From assembly GCA_040757335.1 (NCBI GenBank), contig JBFLXB010000036.1:1-32477 (forward strand): a DNA stretch of 32,477 bases, read 5' to 3'. The translations under genes and the position numbers were made by a program. The DNA is from Nitrospirota bacterium (GTDB lineage Bacteria > Nitrospirota > Nitrospiria > 2-01-FULL-66-17). Positions within the stretch are counted from its first letter, which is position 1. Each line of letters opens with the position of its first letter. Positions 7,696-15,091 of this stretch are shown here, in pieces. The notes under the pieces are model-generated. The model worked only from the letters and a program-made list of their open reading frames with translations. It ran no database searches and was not told the origin of the DNA.

Positions 7696-7983
7696 TCAGT
7701 CCAGCAGAAACGTCAGCCGTTCATCGGCTTTTGACGGCGTGATTTCAAGAATTTCCCCGCTGACAACATTTCCCGCCACAAACGGATCATCGTTCACCCT
7801 GCGTTGGAGATCTGACAGTGACGTGTTATGCGCCACAATCCCACCGCCCAAACGAGGCTGAAGACCGCCGGCCAACAAAAATACGCCGTCATCAAAACCG
7901 CGTTTGATCCATTCCTTGTGGCCGTCCATGAATTGGCCGGCTTGGCCTTTGTTGTCGGAAAAACGAAGAAGGACGATAAACAT
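7696..7983 (-). CDS. YciI-like (YCII-domain) protein
   Basis: A 95-aa protein with the dimeric alpha/beta ferredoxin-like YCII pattern: a strand start MFIVLLRFSDN, His22 in GHKEWIKRGF, a GVFLLAGGL strand and the DDPF motif at 65-68, then GEILEI. Family members resemble muconolactone isomerase-type folds; their substrates are mostly unknown. The ATG at 7983 has AAGGAG about 12 nt upstream. It follows the SRPBCC gene by 24 nt on the same strand, so the two probably form an operon, a pairing that suggests small-molecule chemistry rather than a link to the toxin-antitoxin genes. Confidence 0.8.
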   Translation of the reverse strand: MFIVLLRFSDNKGQAGQFMDGHKEWIKRGFDDGVFLLAGGLQPRLGGGIVAHNTSLSDLQRRVNDDPFVAGNVVSGEILEITPSKADERLTFLLD

Positions 7984-8007
7984 TGGACCTATTCTCTCCT
8001 TTCGGCA

Positions 8008-8355
8008 TCAACTCCGTTTCTCCAACAACCCCTTGAGCACGCCCAACTCTTTCTTCAGCGCCGCACCCATCCGCGCAAAGTCCTGATCCGAGATATCCGA
8101 CGTCTGAAAGAACGTGAACACGTACTCGCTGCCGTCGCCGTTGGGAATCACGCGCGAGTACGCCACATCCTCCTCGCCCCCTGCCACCGAGGTGTACATG
8201 TCCACGACTCCGGATCGAGGATCGCTCGCGTAGCGAAGGGTCATCTCTCCGCCCGGCGTGGTCACGATCCAGCGGCTCCCGTCGCGGCGCAGCTTCTGGC
8301 AAAAGACCACGGCCCACTGAGGAAGGGTCTCAATGTTCGCCACAAAGTCGAACAC
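8008..8355 (-). CDS. SRPBCC-fold protein (polyketide cyclase/START-like), start uncertain
   Basis: The 115-aa reading from a GTG at 8355 shows an SRPBCC helix-grip pattern: VFDFVANIETLPQWA, alternating strands (SRWIVTTPGGEMTLRYA, SGVVDMYTS, YVFTFFQT) and a long C-terminal helix ARMGAALKKELGVLKGLLEKR. The fold binds hydrophobic ligands. Upstream in the same frame the sequence reads ERVHQTITIRATPN, which is the expected first strand of the domain, but no start codon serves it: an ATG 8 nt further out is in another frame. A one-base loss in GCGTACACC would explain this, so the gene may be a recent frameshift, or it starts internally. It is followed by the YciI-like gene. Confidence 0.65.
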   Translation of the reverse strand: MFDFVANIETLPQWAVVFCQKLRRDGSRWIVTTPGGEMTLRYASDPRSGVVDMYTSVAGGEEDVAYSRVIPNGDGSEYVFTFFQTSDISDQDFARMGAALKKELGVLKGLLEKRS

Positions 8356-8570
8356 CGCGTTGGGGGTTGCCCGAATGGTGATGGTCTGGTGTACGCGTTC
8401 ATGGGTCGCCTCCGGCTGGCGGTGTTGTGAACCACCGGCAGCGTAGGCGATGTCGGTGACAACCCTGTGTCAGCAGACCAGAGCGCGGCCTGGCGCTCGC
8501 ACGTGCGGATGTAGTCGGAGAGGGTCGGGCCCGGGCGCGGGGGAAAGGTCTCGGGCAGCAGATGCGTCTC

Positions 8571-8789
8571 GACCAGATCATCGACGTAGGGGAACCGCCC
8601 CCACGCCAAGCTCTCCCCGATTCTGCAGCCGACGACCGCCACGGGTTCTCCGCCGTCAAGGACATAGGCAAACCGGTAGCCGGATGCCTCTTGGCGTCGG
8701 ACTCGGGAGACGAAATCACTGCTAGCCACATGCGGACGCAGCTCGTGCATCACGGCGAAACACGTCGAGGTATCGTCGCATTGAGTCAT
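8571..8789 (-). pseudogene. N-terminal fragment of a GNAT acetyltransferase
   Basis: From an ATG at 8789 the minus strand encodes about 73 residues (FAVMHELRPHV, VRRQEASGYRFAYVLDGGE, SLAWGRFPYVDDLV) closely matching the first half of the GNAT gene at 14079-14520. Similarity ends right after YVDDL, before the acetyl-CoA binding motif RSRGYGAAL, so the catalytic half is absent. The frame continues into about 215 bp (8356-8570; ETHLLPETFPPRPGPTLSDY and on) that I do not recognise and that joins the SRPBCC gene. It should be inactive as an acetyltransferase. Confidence 0.7.
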
Positions 8790-8800
8790 CGTCGCATTGG

Positions 8801-8877
8801 CACCACGTCTGCTGCAAATCATACGTAGGTGCGAAAACGCAGACAAGCCGTGGGCCGTGGTGGTTAGCGACCTGCCT
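8801..8877. repeat. Diverged ~75-bp repeat, copy 2
   Basis: This is the partner of 6807-6890. It keeps the paired arms GTCTGC and GCAGAC (perfect here) and the AGCCGTGGGC core. It lies between the GNAT fragment and the transposase remnant, which suggests the repeat belongs to, or marks an insertion point of, a mobile element. Confidence 0.5.
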
Positions 8878-8888
8878 CCGCGGGGTGT

Positions 8889-9057
8889 GTGGTCGATGTC
8901 GCGGTCACGACCGGCGAGGTCAACGAAGGGCCCCACTTGCTTGAAGATTTCGCGCGGATTGAAGCGACGACCGGGGTCCCGGTGCGCACCGTCACGGCCG
9001 ATGGCGCCCATGCGCATCCCGCCAACTACGCGGCGCTGGAGGCCCCCGGCACGTCCG
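8889..9057 (+). pseudogene. Transposase remnant (IS1182-like DDE domain)
   Basis: About 56 codons read VDVAVTTGEVNEGPHLLED, ARIEATTGVPVRTVTADGA, then HPANYAALEA. This matches the catalytic-core segment of IS1182-family transposases, where VTADxAY carries one of the DDE acids. There is no start, no other part of the enzyme and no terminal repeat, so it is a leftover of a decayed element. It may be related to the element at the window's left end, but the visible parts of the two do not overlap, so this cannot be tested here. Confidence 0.65.
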
Positions 9058-9064
9058 TTGCTGC

Positions 9065-9090
9065 CCGTATCATCCGCCCGTATCATCCGC
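9065..9090. repeat. 13-bp tandem duplication
   Basis: CCGTATCATCCGC occurs twice in a row directly before the promoter of the 9176 regulator. It may be an operator or a scar from loss of the adjoining transposase. Confidence 0.6.
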
Positions 9091-9093
9091 GCG

Positions 9094-9123
9094 TTGTGCT
9101 CACGCGTGAGCCCATGCTATGTT
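9094..9123 (+). promoter_or_regulatory. Putative regulator promoter with palindrome in spacer
   Basis: TTGTGC (9094-9099) and TATGTT (9118-9123) are 18 bp apart. Between them lies the perfect 12-bp palindrome CTCACGCGTGAG (9099-9110). The predicted start near 9130 gives a leader of about 45 nt before the ATG at 9176. Confidence 0.45.
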
Positions 9124-9175
9124 GGAGCCCTACCTATTTCATCTCGTATCGTTCGTGTCTCTGCGCGGGGCTGCC

Positions 9176-12100
9176 ATGGCTCGAAGACATCCCTTACTTG
9201 CCAAAGTCACCCCGCCCAGCTTGCCGCGCATCCTGAATCGGCCGCGGCTCTTTCGAGTCTTGGACCGAGCGCGACAGCGGCCGATCACCTGGATTTGCGC
9301 GCCTCCCGGGTCCGGCAAAACCACGCTGGTCGCCAGCTACGCGCGCTCGCGGAGACTCGCGGTCCTGTGGGACCAGCTCGATGCGGGCGATGCGGACCCC
9401 GCCACGTTCTTTCACTACCTGGGGCTGGCGAGCCGCCAAGCCTCTCCGCGATATCGCAGGCCGCTGCCGCACCTCACGCCGGAGTACCTGCCCGGCCTGG
9501 CGATCTTTGCCAGGCGCTTCTTTGAGGAGGTCTTCGCACGCCTCAAAACGCCGGCGGTGGTCGTGTTCGACAACTATCAGGACGTGCCCGATGACGCGAG
9601 GTTCCACGAGCTGATGCCGCTCGGGCTGAGCGCGATTCCCCACACGGTGTCGGTCGTGGTGCTCAGTCGTCGAGCGCCCCACCCCGCCCTCGGGGCGCTG
9701 CAAGCTCGCCGGACCATGTCGGTGGTGGACGACGAGGCGCTCCGCCTGACCCCGACCGAACTGAGACGCTTGGCCGCCCTGCACATGAAGGGTCGCACCT
9801 CGCGGTCCCGGCGAGACCTTGATCGTCTGTATCAGCAGACCCAGGGATGGTTTGCCGGGGCGGTCTTGTTCCTCGATCCCCATCACGGCCGCTGCGATAC
9901 GGCCGACGGCGAGGGCCGGCCGTCGCGGGAGATCCTGTTCGACTACCTGGCGTCCGAGGCCATGAAGGATCTGGATGCGGACACCCACACGGTGCTGCTC
10001 AAGACCAGTCTCTTGCCGAGCCTCTCGGTCTCAACGGCCCGGGCGCTGACCGGCGTGGACCAGGCCGGAGAGATTCTCGCTCGGCTCCATCGTGCCCGCT
10101 ACTTTACCGAGCGGCGTTCTGATCCCGAACCGACCTATCAATACCACCCCTTGTTTCGGGAGTTTCTGCAGGCACGGGCCGCCACGGTCTACCCCCCCGA
10201 GGAACTGCGCGGTCTGCGCGAGACCGCGGCTCGACTCTTGGAGGGGACCGGGCTGATCGAGGAGGCGGGCGCGCTCTACCAGGAAGCCCGGCAGCACAAC
10301 GGGCTTGTGCGGCTGGCACTCACCCACGCGCCGGCGCTATTTGTCCAAGGCCGATCCGCTCTAATCGAGCAGTGGATCGGCCATTTGCCGTTGCCCTTGG
10401 TTGAGCAGACCCCCTGGCTGCTCTATTGGCGTGCAAACTGCCTCCTGCCCGTCAGCCCGGCCAAGGCGCAGCCGCTCTATATGAGCGCGTACGAGCAGTT
10501 CCAGACGGCCGGAGACCGCGCCGGCGCCCTGCTGGCGTGGTGCGGCGTCGTGGATGCCATCTGGTATGCCTGGGAGGACCTTCCCCAGATGGACCCCTGG
10601 ATCGAGCGATTTGCAACGCTCATGCCGGAAGGCGAGCCCTATCCCTCGCCAGAGATCGAGGCCGCCGTGGCCTGCGCCATGTTTAATGCCCTGTTCTGGA
10701 GACGCCCGGCGTTCGCAACGATTGCGCCCTGGGCGGCGAAGGTCATGGCCTTGCTGGAGAGCGCTCCGGTCCTGACGGTGCAGATGGGGACCACGGTCGT
10801 GGCCTTGGTCAACCACTACACCCACGTGGCGGACCTGGTGAAGGCCGAGCGCGTTCTGAGGTTGGTGGACCACGCCTTGCGCCGCAGTCCGCCGTTGCCG
10901 TTCGTCCGGCTCGCGCGCGAGCAGACCGCAGCGGTCCTCGCCTACATGCACGGCGATGCGGAGCAAAGCGCCCAGACGGTGGTCGGGGCCCTGGAGCTGG
11001 CCAAACAAAGCGGCGTGCCCCTCTGGAACGTGCCGCTCTGCGGCGGCGGATGTCTGGCCGCCCTCATAACCGGTGATCTCGTCGCCGCGCGACGGTACGT
11101 GGACCAGATGCTGGACCAGCCGCCGGAGTTTATCCATCTCTTTCATTCGTGGGCGTTGATGCTGGACAGCATCGTGTCGTGTGAAACGGGAGACCTCCAC
11201 CGGGCGCTTCAGGCTGCCGAGTCGTCCCTCGCGCTCACTGAGCGGGAAGGGCCGTGGCCCGAATCCCTGAGCCGGCTCAGCCTGGCTGTGATCCTTCACC
11301 ATCTCAGGCGGGAGGCAGAGGCGGATGCCCATCTGGCGCGCGCGGCTGCGATCGCAGACGACATGCAGAGTCGAGCCATGGAGCTGCACTATCGAATCGT
11401 CGCCGCCCAGCTCGCGTTCGATCGGCAGGATGATGAAGCCGGGCTGCGGGAGCTGCGCGCCGCCTTCAAGACCAGTGCGGAAACAGGGCTCATGGGCTGG
11501 CAGGTGTTGGCGGGCCCACGGGTCCTCGCCCGCCTCTGCGCCAGGGCCCTTGAGGCCGGGATCGAAACCGATTTTGCCCGCCGGCTTATCACCAGACGGA
11601 AGTTGATGCCGGACGCTACGGCAACCCACCTTGAATCCTGGCCCTGGCCGGTCAAGGTATACACCTTGGGTCGCTTCTCCCTGGTAAGGGACCAGAGGCC
11701 GGTGGCCTTTCGTGGAAAGGCCCAGAAGCGCCCGCTCGAGCTGCTCAAAGCACTCATCGCGCTGGGAGGCCGCGAGGTGGGTGAGGCGCGGATCATTGAG
11801 GCTCTGTGGCCCGAGGCCGAAGGCGACGCGGCCTACTATGCCTACACCATGGCGCTCAAACGGCTGCGGGAACTGCTGGGGAGCCCGGAGGCGGTGCGGC
11901 TTACAGAGCGCAAGCTCACGCTTAACCCGCAGCTCTGCTGGGTGGATATTTGGGCGTTTGAACGCGGGCTTGGCCAGTCCGCTGCCGATCCCATGTGTAT
12001 GGAAACCGCGCTGGCGTTCTATCGCGGGCCGTTTCTTGGAGCCGACGACGCGCCCTGGGCCCTCTCCCCCCGGGAACGCACACGCGCAAAGTTCCTGAAC

Positions 12101-12364
12101 GGCGTTCGCACCCTCGGCGCTCGGTTCGAAGCGCAGCAGCAATGGGCCGAAGCGATCCAGTGCTATCAGCGTGGCCTGCATGTGGATGATCTTGCTGAGG
12201 AGTTCTACCAGCGCCTGATGATCTGCCACCAGCGCCTCGGCCAGCGCGGGGAGGCCCTGTCCGCGTACCAGCGGTGCAAGAACGTCCTGGCGACGCACTT
12301 GGCCGTTGCCCCGTCAGCCGTGACCGAATCGATCCGCGCCGCGCTCACACCACCGTCACAATGA
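9176..12364 (+). CDS. STAND NTPase-TPR-winged helix-BTAD transcriptional regulator (module 1)
   Basis: A 1,062-aa paralog of the regulator at 2452-5709. Walker A is APPGSGKTT (K48), Walker B is VVVFDNYQDV (D132), followed by a long helical TPR-like region. A winged helix then begins at VKVYTLGRFSLVRDQRPV and continues through LLKALIALGGREV and ALWPEAEGDAAYYAY, with a BTAD domain to the end. The ATG at 9176 is preferred over an upstream ATG at 9119 because all paralogs begin only 7-11 residues before the AKI/AKV motif. A direct-repeat promoter, a YIIRIYRR small-protein gene and a lipoprotein gene follow on the same strand. Because SARP-type winged helices bind just such direct repeats, the downstream operon is its likely target. 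The inducer is unknown. Confidence 0.9.
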   Translation: MARRHPLLAKVTPPSLPRILNRPRLFRVLDRARQRPITWICAPPGSGKTTLVASYARSRRLAVLWDQLDAGDADPATFFHYLGLASRQASPRYRRPLPHLTPEYLPGLAIFARRFFEEVFARLKTPAVVVFDNYQDVPDDARFHELMPLGLSAIPHTVSVVVLSRRAPHPALGALQARRTMSVVDDEALRLTPTELRRLAALHMKGRTSRSRRDLDRLYQQTQGWFAGAVLFLDPHHGRCDTADGEGRPSREILFDYLASEAMKDLDADTHTVLLKTSLLPSLSVSTARALTGVDQAGEILARLHRARYFTERRSDPEPTYQYHPLFREFLQARAATVYPPEELRGLRETAARLLEGTGLIEEAGALYQEARQHNGLVRLALTHAPALFVQGRSALIEQWIGHLPLPLVEQTPWLLYWRANCLLPVSPAKAQPLYMSAYEQFQTAGDRAGALLAWCGVVDAIWYAWEDLPQMDPWIERFATLMPEGEPYPSPEIEAAVACAMFNALFWRRPAFATIAPWAAKVMALLESAPVLTVQMGTTVVALVNHYTHVADLVKAERVLRLVDHALRRSPPLPFVRLAREQTAAVLAYMHGDAEQSAQTVVGALELAKQSGVPLWNVPLCGGGCLAALITGDLVAARRYVDQMLDQPPEFIHLFHSWALMLDSIVSCETGDLHRALQAAESSLALTEREGPWPESLSRLSLAVILHHLRREAEADAHLARAAAIADDMQSRAMELHYRIVAAQLAFDRQDDEAGLRELRAAFKTSAETGLMGWQVLAGPRVLARLCARALEAGIETDFARRLITRRKLMPDATATHLESWPWPVKVYTLGRFSLVRDQRPVAFRGKAQKRPLELLKALIALGGREVGEARIIEALWPEAEGDAAYYAYTMALKRLRELLGSPEAVRLTERKLTLNPQLCWVDIWAFERGLGQSAADPMCMETALAFYRGPFLGADDAPWALSPRERTRAKFLNGVRTLGARFEAQQQWAEAIQCYQRGLHVDDLAEEFYQRLMICHQRLGQRGEALSAYQRCKNVLATHLAVAPSAVTESIRAALTPPSQ

Positions 12365-12448
12365 CCATTGCGCGGTTGGCCTTTGGCCCCTGATCTTTCT
12401 CCGCGCCGTTCTCCTCGCTGCGTCCAGGATCCCCAGGCCAGTTGATCT

Positions 12449-12481
12449 GTTAGTTATCCGTTAGTCCTTGTTCGCTAACCT
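12449..12481 (+). promoter_or_regulatory. SARP-like 7-4-7 direct repeats and -10 box, module 1
   Basis: GTTAGTT (12449-12455) and GTTAGTC (12460-12466) are separated by 4 bp, giving an 11-bp period of one helical turn. Nine bp further lies TAACCT (12476-12481), a -10-like hexamer, and no good -35 box exists. SARP regulators are known to bind 7-bp repeats at 11-bp period about 8 bp before the -10 box. The site at 19830-19862 has the same spacing throughout and a near-identical heptamer. The predicted start lies just before the small gene at 12501. Confidence 0.65.
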
Positions 12482-12500
12482 CTTCAACAGGATCGTCAGG

Positions 12501-12695
12501 ATGGAGAGCTATATCATTCGCATTTACCGCCGCGACGCAAACCAAACGACCCGCGTCGAAGGGATCGTTGAACACGTGGGCACGCAGCAACACCACGCGT
12601 TTCACAGCATGCAGGAGCTGGTGGAGGCGCTCAGCGCGCCCCGCTCTAAGCGGAGCAAAGAAAAGAACAGGCCGCCTTCAACCGGCGTGGCTTGA
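12501..12695 (+). CDS. Small YIIRIYRR-motif protein (module 1)
   Basis: A 64-aa protein of unknown function. It begins MESYIIRIYRR, continues VEGIVEHVGTQQHHAFHSMQ and ends in a basic tail rich in K, R and S. It is clearly related to the protein at 20165-20347: YIIRIYRR, a following T, G.xE.VGT, AFH and spaced leucines are shared, while the tails differ. The short strand-strand-helix look suggests a small cytoplasmic fold; there is no signal peptide or membrane segment. The ATG at 12501 is chosen because the conserved part begins there and CAGG precedes it. It lies 18 nt before the lipoprotein gene and about 20 nt after the predicted promoter, so it is first in that operon. Confidence 0.75.
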   Translation: MESYIIRIYRRDANQTTRVEGIVEHVGTQQHHAFHSMQELVEALSAPRSKRSKEKNRPPSTGVA

Positions 12696-12713
12696 AGAAA
12701 CTTGGAGGAGATC

Positions 12714-14060
12714 ATGGCAATACGAGGCAGGACACAGAGACGACACGGAGGAGTTTTCCTCATAGTCATGTTCGGGCTAATCAGTGCGCTGGCAGCCTGT
12801 AGCAGCGATGAGGATGGCAGTGGGCCCCCTGCGGCGCTGCCAGTGAACAAGGTCGAGCAGGTGGTCAGTGCCGCCGGCGGTACCGTCACGCACGGCAGCG
12901 GCGCGCAGGTTGTGGTGCCTCAGGGCGCGCTGGCCGGGCCGGTCACCATCGGCATCGAAGAGGTGGCGGCCAACTCCGCACCGACACTGCCGGCCGGTGT
13001 CAACGCCGTGGGCGCGACGTTTGCGGTCACGCCCCACGGCCAGACCTTTTTGCAAGACGTGACCGTGACGATTCCGTTCGATCCGGCACAGGTCCCTGCA
13101 GGCGTCCCGTTGAGCCTGCTCAAGACCATGAACCGCGCGGACGGGCCGTGGGAAGAGGTCGCAGGGGCCACAGCCGTGGGGAGCACTCTGAACGCCCAGT
13201 CTTCGGGCTTCTCACACTACGTTGTGACGGTCCGGCAGGTCGTGATCAATCCGAGCAGCCTAGCCGTAGTCTCAGGGGAAAGGGCCACCTTTCACGTCAC
13301 CGTGCTCAACATTGATTCACCATTCACCATCCGGTGGCAACGCTCCACCAACGGTGGCGCGTCTTTTATTGACCTTGCCGCCACCGGCAGAAGTTACACC
13401 ACGGGCCCAACTACATTGAATGACGACGGCGATCAGTACCGGGTGGTCGTGACCAACGACAGCGGCAGTATCACATTCGCAACAAGCCTGGCGGCGACAT
13501 TGAGTGTGTCGCCGAACTCAGTCGCGCCAGACATTACCCAGCATCCTGGCAGCCAAACGGTAACCGTCGGGGCGAGTGCAAGCTTCAGCTGTGAGGCAAG
13601 CGGCACCGCTGTGCAGTACCAGTGGCAGATTTCCTCCGATGGCGGAGTGACCTTTGTCGATATTCAAGGAGCGGCCTTTGCGAACTACGTGTTCACGGTG
13701 CAGGCCAGCAACAACGGCGAACGTTACCGCTGCCGGGCATCGAACTCGGCCGGTACCGCGACAAGCAATACGGCAACGTTGACGGTTGTCATCCCTTCTG
13801 GCACGGAAATCCTTTCGCTGTCAATCGTCGGCGATGGGTTCGGTGTCGTGACCTATAACCCGCCAGTCGAGGGCTGCTCCAAGGCGATCGGCCCGACGAC
13901 GTGTGAACGGGTGTTCAACGGTAACACGATCGTCATCCTGACGCCAACGGCGTACTCGGGTTCCACCTTCGGCGGCTGGACCGGTTGTGATTCCGTCAGC
14001 GGCAACGATTGTTCGGTCACGATGACCGGCAGCCGCGCGGTGTCGGCGGTGATCAACTGA
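12714..14060 (+). CDS. Ig-like repeat lipoprotein
   Basis: A 448-aa exported lipoprotein. The lipobox LAAC puts the lipidated cysteine at residue 29, after a basic start and a hydrophobic stretch. Next comes a ZU5-like region (GGTVTHGSGAQVVVPQGAL, then ATFAVTPHGQTF). Two Ig-like domains follow, marked by WQRSTNGGASFIDL...YRVVVTNDSG and WQISSDGGVTFVDI...YRCRASNSAG. The C-terminal part has the InlB-B-like pattern GFGVVTYNPP, then FGGWTGCDSVSGNDCSVTM. Such proteins sit on the outer membrane or cell surface and often bind partners. The ATG at 12714 is supported by GGAGGAG 3 nt upstream. It is the second gene of the predicted operon controlled from 12449-12481. Confidence 0.85.
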   Translation: MAIRGRTQRRHGGVFLIVMFGLISALAACSSDEDGSGPPAALPVNKVEQVVSAAGGTVTHGSGAQVVVPQGALAGPVTIGIEEVAANSAPTLPAGVNAVGATFAVTPHGQTFLQDVTVTIPFDPAQVPAGVPLSLLKTMNRADGPWEEVAGATAVGSTLNAQSSGFSHYVVTVRQVVINPSSLAVVSGERATFHVTVLNIDSPFTIRWQRSTNGGASFIDLAATGRSYTTGPTTLNDDGDQYRVVVTNDSGSITFATSLAATLSVSPNSVAPDITQHPGSQTVTVGASASFSCEASGTAVQYQWQISSDGGVTFVDIQGAAFANYVFTVQASNNGERYRCRASNSAGTATSNTATLTVVIPSGTEILSLSIVGDGFGVVTYNPPVEGCSKAIGPTTCERVFNGNTIVILTPTAYSGSTFGGWTGCDSVSGNDCSVTMTGSRAVSAVIN

Positions 14061-14078
14061 ACATGTCCGCAGCGACCG

Positions 14079-14520
14079 TCAATCCCCGGAGTCTATCCGT
14101 GACGTCAACACCTTCCGGAAGTGCACACTCGCCCGCTCCATCCCTTCCCGCTCGTAAAAGCGATGCGCTTCCGTGCGCTGGACTCCGGAGTCGAGGTGCA
14201 CCTGCTGACAGCCTGCCGTTGCCGCAAGGTCCACTAACCACGACAACAGTGCAGCGCCGTAGCCGCGGGAACGCTGACTTGAGCTGGTGCAGATCATCGA
14301 CGTAGAGAAACCGCCCCCATGCGAGGTTCTCCCCGATTCGGTACCCCGCAACAGCCACGGGCTCGCCGCCTTCGAGGACATAGGCAAGCCGGTAACCGGA
14401 TGCCTCTTGGCGTCGCAGGCGGAACACGAAATCGTGTTCTGCCACATGCGGGCGCAGCTCGCGCATCACGGGGAAACACCGGGCAATTTCTTCGTCCGAT
14501 TTCGCCGGTTTGATGTCCAT
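14079..14520 (-). pseudogene. GNAT N-acetyltransferase with a central frameshift
   Basis: The first half (ATG at 14520; IARCFPVMRELRPHV, RRQEASGYRLAYVLEGGE, LAWGRFLYVDDL) and the second half in another frame (QRSRGYGAALLSWLVDLA, HLDSGVQRTEAHRFYEREGM) together make a normal GNAT of about 147 aa, including the acetyl-CoA loop RSRGYGAAL. A 13-nt stretch near 14270-14285 where a multiple of three is expected causes the shift, so neither frame alone is active. A sequencing error cannot be excluded. The gene lies 22 nt after the small unknown gene on the same strand and converges with the lipoprotein gene. Confidence 0.75.
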
Positions 14521-14542
14521 ACGCCGGAGGGCTGACCGCGGG

Positions 14543-14797
14543 TTAGCGCTTCGCCTTGGGAATCACGAGCTTCAGCGCGGTGTGCGTCTCTGAAAGACCC
14601 ACCACCTTGGTGGCCACCAGCCCCGCGTCGCGAGCGACGGCCATCACGCCGTGCCCTTGGAGCTTCGGTCCTCGAACCGACACATGCAATGCGCCTCCGA
14701 GCCCATGCCCGTTCCCCTTGAGTTGACCGCCCATTCCTGTGACGAGGGGATAGATATCGCAGATCACCGGCTGCGCCGTCAACCCGGCCTCGCTCAT
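14543..14797 (-). CDS. Small conserved-looking protein of unknown function
   Basis: An 84-aa frame from an ATG at 14797 with a strong AGGAGAAGG ribosome site. It is glycine-rich: GMGGQLKGNGHGLGGALHV, then KLQGHGVMAVARDAGLVAT and a basic end PKAKR. There is no signal peptide or membrane helix. I do not recognise a family. It precedes the frameshifted GNAT gene by 22 nt and could share its transcript. The good ribosome site and balanced composition argue that it is a real gene. Confidence 0.5.
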   Translation of the reverse strand: MSEAGLTAQPVICDIYPLVTGMGGQLKGNGHGLGGALHVSVRGPKLQGHGVMAVARDAGLVATKVVGLSETHTALKLVIPKAKR

Positions 14798-14850
14798 GCC
14801 CCTTCTCCTGCCTCGGCGCACGCGCGCCGGTACCGCCCGTCTCGCTTGTG

Positions 14851-14879
14851 TTGACAGCCGCCTCGCGCCGTGCTACAGA
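14851..14879 (+). promoter_or_regulatory. Putative promoter of the module 2 regulator
   Basis: A consensus TTGACA (14851-14856) lies 17 bp before TACAGA (14874-14879). The -10 box is weak. Transcription from about 14886 would give a leader near 205 nt before the ATG at 15092. Confidence 0.45.
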
Positions 14880-14952
14880 TCGCGTTCACATTCCTGTGTG
14901 GACGCCATTCCCTCCTGCCAGGATGGCCGCCGGTCACTGATCACCGTCGAAC

Positions 14953-14994
14953 CCCACGGGGTGGTTCGGTGTCCGCAAACACCCGTCCCGTGGG
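14953..14994 (+). other. Long-stem structure in the regulator's leader
   Basis: CCCACGGG (14953-14960) pairs with CCCGTGGG (14987-14994), and inside it GGTGT (14968-14972) pairs with ACACC (14979-14983). It lies in the predicted long leader of the 15092 regulator. No known riboswitch is recognised. It is not followed by a T-run. Confidence 0.4.
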
Positions 14995-15091
14995 CCGACC
15001 GGATACGCGTGGCGATGCTGAGACCGACCGATGACGTGGCGGAACAGCAGGGGGTGCAGGGCAACACGTGGCCCCGAGGCTTCGCGGTGAG

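Noticed and set aside
10361-12298. A 645-codon minus-strand frame
   Set aside because: It lies antisense to the module 1 regulator, whose domains are clear; long shadows are expected in GC-rich DNA.
12370-12406. GCGCGG...CCGCGC as terminator of the module 1 regulator
   Set aside because: The loop is long (25 nt) and no T-run follows; support is too weak to list.
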